Assembly: GCA_963719805.1 (NCBI GenBank)
Contig: CAVRDF010000003.1
Location: 682,001 to 746,000 of the forward strand
DNA from: JAMXLO01 sp963719805
GTDB lineage: Bacteria; Pseudomonadota; Alphaproteobacteria; Acetobacterales; Acetobacteraceae
DNA length: 64,000 nt
Reading direction: 5' to 3'
Each line of letters starts with the position of its first letter. Positions within the stretch are counted from its first letter, which is position 1. This document shows positions 60,158 to 64,000 of the stretch, piece by piece. The position numbers and the translations under genes were made by a program. The notes under the pieces were generated by a model. It was not told the origin of the DNA and ran no database searches. It saw only the letters and a program-made list of their open reading frames with translations.

Positions 60158-62413
60158 ATGGCAAAGCGGGGCGCCGTATTCGCGCCTGAAGGCACCGCGG
60201 TTTCCGCCGCGCCTCCCCCGCTTGCCGTGCCGCCCGCCATCCTGCTGGGCAACAAGCTGCGTGCCTACGATCCCAAGGCCGACACCGCGCTGATCGACGC
60301 GGCCTATACGTTGGCGCAGCAGGCGCACGGCGCGCAGGTGCGCGACAACGGCGACCCTTACATCACCCATCCCCTCGCGGTGGCAGACATCCTTGCCGGG
60401 TATCGGCTGGACACCGCCTCGATCGCCACCGGGCTGCTGCATGACGTGATCGAGGACACGCCGGTCAAATTGCCGGAGATCCAGACGAAGTTCGGTGGCG
60501 AGATCGCCGGCCTGGTGGATGGCGTCACCAAGCTGACCCGGCTGGAACTGCAGTCGGACCGCACCAAGCAGGCGGAGAACTTCCGCAAGCTGGTGCTGGC
60601 GATCAGCCGCGACATCCGCGTGCTGCTGGTGAAGCTCGCCGATCGGCTGCACAACATGCGCACGCTGCATTTCGTGGACAGCGTTGAGCGGCGGCGGCGG
60701 ATCGCCCGGGAAACGATGGAGATCTACGCGCCGCTGGCCGAACGTATCGGCATGGATGCGGTGAAGACCGAGCTGCAGAACCTGTCGTTCGCGCAGCTTG
60801 ATCCGGAGGCGTTCGCCACGATCCAGGCGCGGTTGAATTTCCTGCGCGGACAGGGCGCCGATGTGATCGAGGAGGTGCGCGAGGAACTCAAGCGCGTCTG
60901 CGAGGAGGCCGGGGTCGCGGTGACGGAAGTGGCGGGACGCGAGAAGTCGCCATACTCGATCTGGGAGAAGATGCACCGGCGCAACGTCGCGTTCGAGCAG
61001 CTGTCCGACATCATGGCGTTCCGCATTGTCGTGCCGACAAAGGATGCGTGTTACGCGGCGTTGGGCGCGGTGCATTCGGCGTATCCGGTGATCGCCGGGC
61101 GGTTCAAGGATTACATCTCGACGCCGAAGTCGAATGGCTACCAGAGCCTGCACAGCGGTGTGACGCTGCGCGAACCGCGCAACCAGAAGATCGAGATCCA
61201 GATCCGAACGGCGGACATGAATGACATCGCGGAAAACGGTGTCGCCGCGCACTGGGTCTACAAGGTTCCGGACAAAAAAGCCGATCGGCGAGACGTGCAG
61301 CGGTTCCGGTGGGTGCAGGACCTGCTGGAAATCCTGGAGAATTCCGCCGCACCGGACGAGTTCCTGGAGAACACCAAGCTGGAACTCTACGAGGACCAGG
61401 TGTTCTGCTTCACCCCGAAGGGGCAACTGATCCAGTTGCCGCGCGGTGCGACACCGGTCGATTTCGCCTATGCGGTGCACAGCCAGGTGGGCGACGCGTG
61501 CGTCGGCGCGAAGATCAACGGCCGGCTGCTGCCGCTGCGGCATCAATTGCAGAACGGCGACCAGGTCGAGATCATGACCGCGCGGGGCGGCACGCCCTCG
61601 CCGCAATGGGAACGCTTCGTTGTCACCGGCAAGGCGCGCGCCCGTATCCGCCGCTTCATTCATCAGCAGCAGCGCCAGCAGCACATCGACGCGGGGCGTG
61701 CCGAACTGACCAAGTCATTCCGGCAGGCCGGGCTGGATGGTTCGGAGAAGGCTCTGGAGCCGGCCCTGAAGGCATTGAAGTATGCCACGGCCGATGACCT
61801 GTATGTTGCAGTCGGCAATGGCAATATTGGTGCGAGGGACGTGGTGCACGCCGCCTATCCCGACTTGCGCCAGTCGCCGCGAGCACCGCGGATGATCCCG
61901 GCGCCGCTGCCGCGCGCGGCGCACCGGCAACCGCACAAGAGCGACTTCGATATGCCGATAACCGGTCTGGTGCCGGGCATGGCATATCACTTCGCGGGCT
62001 GCTGCCATCCGGTGCCGGGCGACGAAATCGTCGGCATCATCACAACCGGCAAAGGCGTCACGATCCACGGGCGGGACTGTCCGACCCTGACGGGGTTCGC
62101 CGCGACACCTGAGCGCTTCATCGAAGTCGATTGGAACCTGGAGGCCTTGATCAATCAGCGCCATGATGGGAAGGCGCTGCATCACACGGCACGGATCAGC
62201 GTGATCGGCGCGAATGAACCGACCGCGCTGGCCAATCTGACCAACGCGATCGCCAAGCAGGACGGCGCGGTCGCCAGTCTGAAAGTCGTCAACCGTCAGG
62301 CGGACTTCATCGAGGCCCTGGTGGACGTCGACGTGCGCGATGTCGCACATCTGTCGAAGGTCATTGCCGGGCTGCGTGGTGCTGTTGGAATCAAAGGTGT
62401 GGAGCGAGGGTGA
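60158..62413 (+). CDS. rsh: Bifunctional (p)ppGpp synthetase/hydrolase
   Basis: A 751-residue RelA/SpoT homologue. In order: HD hydrolase domain (GDPYITHPLAVADIL, ATGLLHDVIEDTPVK with the HD pair, KLADRLHNMRTLHFV), synthetase domain (GREKSPYSIWEKMHRRNV, SDIMAFRIVVPTKD, RFKDYISTPKSNGYQSLHSG), TGS domain (FCFTPKGQLIQLPRGATPVD), a conserved-Cys/zinc-finger-like region (YHFAGCCHPVPGDEIVGI) and C-terminal ACT domain (ARISVIGANEPTALANLTNA). The hydrolase motif is intact, so it is bifunctional. It makes and removes the stringent alarmone at ribosomes. Stop overlaps the GTG of acpS. Confidence 0.97.
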   Translation: MAKRGAVFAPEGTAVSAAPPPLAVPPAILLGNKLRAYDPKADTALIDAAYTLAQQAHGAQVRDNGDPYITHPLAVADILAGYRLDTASIATGLLHDVIEDTPVKLPEIQTKFGGEIAGLVDGVTKLTRLELQSDRTKQAENFRKLVLAISRDIRVLLVKLADRLHNMRTLHFVDSVERRRRIARETMEIYAPLAERIGMDAVKTELQNLSFAQLDPEAFATIQARLNFLRGQGADVIEEVREELKRVCEEAGVAVTEVAGREKSPYSIWEKMHRRNVAFEQLSDIMAFRIVVPTKDACYAALGAVHSAYPVIAGRFKDYISTPKSNGYQSLHSGVTLREPRNQKIEIQIRTADMNDIAENGVAAHWVYKVPDKKADRRDVQRFRWVQDLLEILENSAAPDEFLENTKLELYEDQVFCFTPKGQLIQLPRGATPVDFAYAVHSQVGDACVGAKINGRLLPLRHQLQNGDQVEIMTARGGTPSPQWERFVVTGKARARIRRFIHQQQRQQHIDAGRAELTKSFRQAGLDGSEKALEPALKALKYATADDLYVAVGNGNIGARDVVHAAYPDLRQSPRAPRMIPAPLPRAAHRQPHKSDFDMPITGLVPGMAYHFAGCCHPVPGDEIVGIITTGKGVTIHGRDCPTLTGFAATPERFIEVDWNLEALINQRHDGKALHHTARISVIGANEPTALANLTNAIAKQDGAVASLKVVNRQADFIEALVDVDVRDVAHLSKVIAGLRGAVGIKGVERG

Positions 62414-62826
62414 TACTCGGCCTCGGTTCAGATATCTGCGACATCCGGCGCATCGAGGCGGCGATCAAACGTCACGGCGATCGTTTCATCAAGCGTATCT
62501 TCACGTCGGCGGAACAGGCGAAGGCGGCCAGCCGCACCGAGCGCATCCAGGCGGCGACCTATGCCAAGCGGTTCGCCGCGAAGGAAGCGGCGGCCAAGGC
62601 GCTGGGCACCGGATTCCGCCGCGGCGTGTTCTTTTCCGATCTGGGGGTGGTGAATTTGCCGTCCGGTCAGCCGACATTGCGGATGACTGGCGGCGCGGCG
62701 ACGCGACTTGCGTCGATCACGCCGGCCGGGATGGTGGCCGCCGTGGCGCTGACCATGACCGACGAATATCCGTATGCATTCGCGCAGGTGATCATATCGG
62801 CGATGCCCGATCGGATGGAGGGGTAG
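62410..62826 (+). CDS. acpS: Holo-[acyl-carrier-protein] synthase
   Basis: A 138-residue phosphopantetheinyl transferase. LGLGSDICDIRRIEAAIKRH (Mg-binding Asp8), FIKRIFTSAEQ and AKRFAAKEAAAKALGTGFR (Glu of the second motif) are the AcpS hallmarks. It attaches 4'-phosphopantetheine to ACP. GTG start overlaps the rsh stop (GTGA). It is followed by a lipoprotein gene and lepB. Confidence 0.96.
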   Translation: MILGLGSDICDIRRIEAAIKRHGDRFIKRIFTSAEQAKAASRTERIQAATYAKRFAAKEAAAKALGTGFRRGVFFSDLGVVNLPSGQPTLRMTGGAATRLASITPAGMVAAVALTMTDEYPYAFAQVIISAMPDRMEG

Positions 62827-62828
62827 CA

Positions 62829-63425
62829 ATGCGGCGATACTGGGTGCTGACGCTGACCGGCGTGGCGCTGTTGCTGGGCGGATGCGTGTACGATCCGTAT
62901 ACCGGGGCCTACGTGCCTTGCTGCAACTACTACGGCAACCCGTACTACCGGTATCCGCCGCCGTATTATCCGTCTTATGGCTATCCGACGCAGAGTGGCT
63001 ATCCGGCACAAAGCGGCTATCCGGCACAAAGCGGCTACCCAGCACAGAGTGGCTATCCGGCACAAAGTAGCTATCCGGCGCAGAGCAACTACCCGGCGCA
63101 GGGCGGTTATCCGGCGCAGAGTCCTTACGGTACTCCGCAGGCGCAGCCGCAATCGCAACCGGGAGCTTACCCCTACGAGCCGCCGTCGTCCGGCACGCCT
63201 GGATCGGATGCGACGCCGCCGGGCGGCAAGCTGTCGCAGCGGTTCGCTGACGCCAATGTAACGCACGATGGCCGGCTGACGTTCGAACAGGCGCAGACGG
63301 CCATGCCGACGGTGGCGCAGAACTTCGCCGAGATCGACGTGGACCATAAGGGGTATGTCACGTTGCCAGAGATCCGCATGTTCGCGACGACGCACCGTGC
63401 GGAACAAGCTCCCATGCAGGATTAG
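62829..63425 (+). CDS. Lipoprotein with hexapeptide YPAQSG repeats and EF-hand-like end
   Basis: A 198-residue protein with lipobox LLLGGC (Cys19) so it is membrane-anchored. Residues 25-50 are rich in Tyr/Pro (NPYYRYPPPYYPSYG), residues 52-99 are eight near-perfect YPAQSG units, then a Gln/Pro linker. The end contains two EF-hand-like loops (DANVTHDGRLTFEQAQ and DVDHKGYVTLPEIRMF), the second with good Ca-ligand spacing, the first lacking some ligands. No known family for the whole protein. It lies between acpS and lepB with 77 bases to lepB. Function unknown; a surface calcium-binding role is inferred. Confidence 0.82.
   Translation: MRRYWVLTLTGVALLLGGCVYDPYTGAYVPCCNYYGNPYYRYPPPYYPSYGYPTQSGYPAQSGYPAQSGYPAQSGYPAQSSYPAQSNYPAQGGYPAQSPYGTPQAQPQSQPGAYPYEPPSSGTPGSDATPPGGKLSQRFADANVTHDGRLTFEQAQTAMPTVAQNFAEIDVDHKGYVTLPEIRMFATTHRAEQAPMQD
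62982..63125 (+). repeat. Tandem 18-bp repeat, eight units, coding YPAQSG
   Basis: Eight units of 18 bases lie in frame inside the lipoprotein gene (TATCCGGCACAAAGCGGC is typical). Units differ mostly at third positions and in the last residue (SG, SS, SN, GG, SP). Such arrays can change copy number by slipped-strand mispairing. Confidence 0.85.
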
Positions 63426-63502
63426 CCGATTGAGGCTCGCTTGACAGGCCATCATACCGTGGGCTTGATCCGCGCGAATTTTATACGGAACCAGTTTCCG
63501 AC

Positions 63503-64000
63503 ATGGCGACCAAGGTAAAGGCAAAGGCCAGACGTAAGTCCAACGTCTGGGTGGAGAACATCAAGACCATCATCTACGCCGGCCTGATTGCCGTCGTGGT
63601 GCGAACGGTCGCCTTCGAGCCATTCAATATTCCCTCGGGCAGCATGATCCCGACGTTGCTGGTGGGCGACTATCTATTTGTTTCGAAGTTCAGCTACGGC
63701 TATTCGCACTTTTCGCTGCCGTTTGGCTGGCCGCCATTTCCCGGACGCATCTTTGGATCACTGCCGAAACGTGGCGATGTCGCTGTGTTCAAGTATCCGC
63801 GCGACAATTCGACTGACTACATCAAGCGAATTGTCGGCTTGCCCGGAGACCGGATCCAGGTGCGTCAGGGCCTGCTGTATATCAATGGCCAGCTTTGCCC
63901 GCGCCAGCCGGAGGGTGACTATGTCGCTGACGACAACGGCATCCACATGGTGCTGCGGCTATACCAGGAGACGCTGCCCAACGGTGTTAAGCATGACATA
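63503..64000 (+). CDS. lepB: Signal peptidase I (3' part cut by window edge)
   Basis: The first 166 residues are visible. After a basic start (MATKVKAKARRKSN) one membrane helix (TIIYAGLIAVVVRTVAFEPF) is followed by the catalytic FNIPSGSMIPTLLVGDYLFV (Ser47) and DYIKRIVGLPGDRIQVR (Lys108). This is the S26A serine-lysine dyad that cuts Sec and Tat signals on the periplasmic side. ATG at 63503 was chosen by homology; the upstream 77 bases carry no clear terminator. rnc and era, which often follow lepB, would lie outside the window. Confidence 0.96.
   Translation, partial: MATKVKAKARRKSNVWVENIKTIIYAGLIAVVVRTVAFEPFNIPSGSMIPTLLVGDYLFVSKFSYGYSHFSLPFGWPPFPGRIFGSLPKRGDVAVFKYPRDNSTDYIKRIVGLPGDRIQVRQGLLYINGQLCPRQPEGDYVADDNGIHMVLRLYQETLPNGVKHDI

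Noticed and set aside
60017..61684. 555-codon open frame on the minus strand
   Set aside because: Antisense to rpoZ and rsh; no ribosome site or domain.
62982..63125. CRISPR-like array
   Set aside because: The repeats are contiguous 18-base units without spacers, in frame in a lipoprotein gene; no cas gene is near.
1..64000. tRNA or rRNA genes
   Set aside because: I looked for T-loop strings such as GGTTCGAATCC and for conserved rRNA segments on both strands by eye and found none; a covariance-model search would be needed to exclude divergent ones.

Overview
The window looks like a chromosomal segment of a high-GC alphaproteobacterium, most probably Rhodospirillales/Acetobacterales (Acetobacteraceae). 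The evidence is the alphaproteobacterial gene order folK, rpoZ, rsh, acpS, lepB, an E1-beta with its own lipoyl domain, extragenic palindromes of the CCAAGGGGC/GCCCCTTGG type between convergent genes, and many molybdenum hydroxylases, luciferase-like monooxygenases, CaiB-type CoA-transferases and GMC dehydrogenases. The assignment is inferred from content; no rRNA or tRNA gene was seen.

Layout. 0-6.3 kb: a cut alpha/beta hydrolase, a TauD-type dioxygenase, infC and thrS, a GT4 glycosyltransferase and an alpha/beta hydrolase. 6.3-19.2 kb: accessory oxidative metabolism, with a GST, an NDUFA9-like reductase, a TetR regulator, an ACMSD-like amidohydrolase, flavin monooxygenases, an IorAB-like Mo hydroxylase, a class V aminotransferase, an SDR and an epimerase. 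19.2-19.6 kb: what looks like the wreck of an amino-acid ABC transporter. 19.6-31.7 kb: a second flavin monooxygenase, an amino-acid-type ABC transporter, and a divergent cluster of two amidohydrolases, a DUF1989 protein and a three-component molybdenum hydroxylase whose iron-sulfur subunit carries an SRPBCC domain. 31.8-36.6 kb: mreC-mreD-mrdA-rodA-DUF3293, the cell-elongation operon without mreB next to it. 36.8-42.4 kb: the pyruvate dehydrogenase operon pdhA-pdhB-pdhC-(GNAT)-lpd. 42.7-58.5 kb: mixed genes including a CaiB CoA-transferase, CYTH-CHAD and SixA, Ada, an FTR1 iron permease, a sterol-desaturase-family hydroxylase, tandem GMC dehydrogenases, a family 5 uracil-DNA glycosylase and a LabA-like NYN protein. 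58.7-64 kb: folK, rpoZ, the (p)ppGpp synthetase/hydrolase, acpS, a repeat-bearing lipoprotein and the start of lepB.

The strongest structural signal is a dense island of single-base indels at about 20.1-31.3 kb (about 30 in 11 kb, mostly insertions), which breaks every gene there except the ABC ATPase and the small protein before it. Elsewhere only five genes are hit, one of them pdhC. Motifs stay intact on both sides of each shift and I saw no substitution stops, so I read this mainly as local sequencing or assembly error. Genes broken this way are listed as pseudogene with the reconstructed product.

The reconstructed 21.5-31.7 kb cluster (importer, Mo hydroxylase, ring or amide hydrolases, DUF1989) is the best candidate for an uncharacterised catabolic system, probably for a nitrogen-rich small molecule or N-heterocycle. 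An automated annotation would largely miss it because of the indels.
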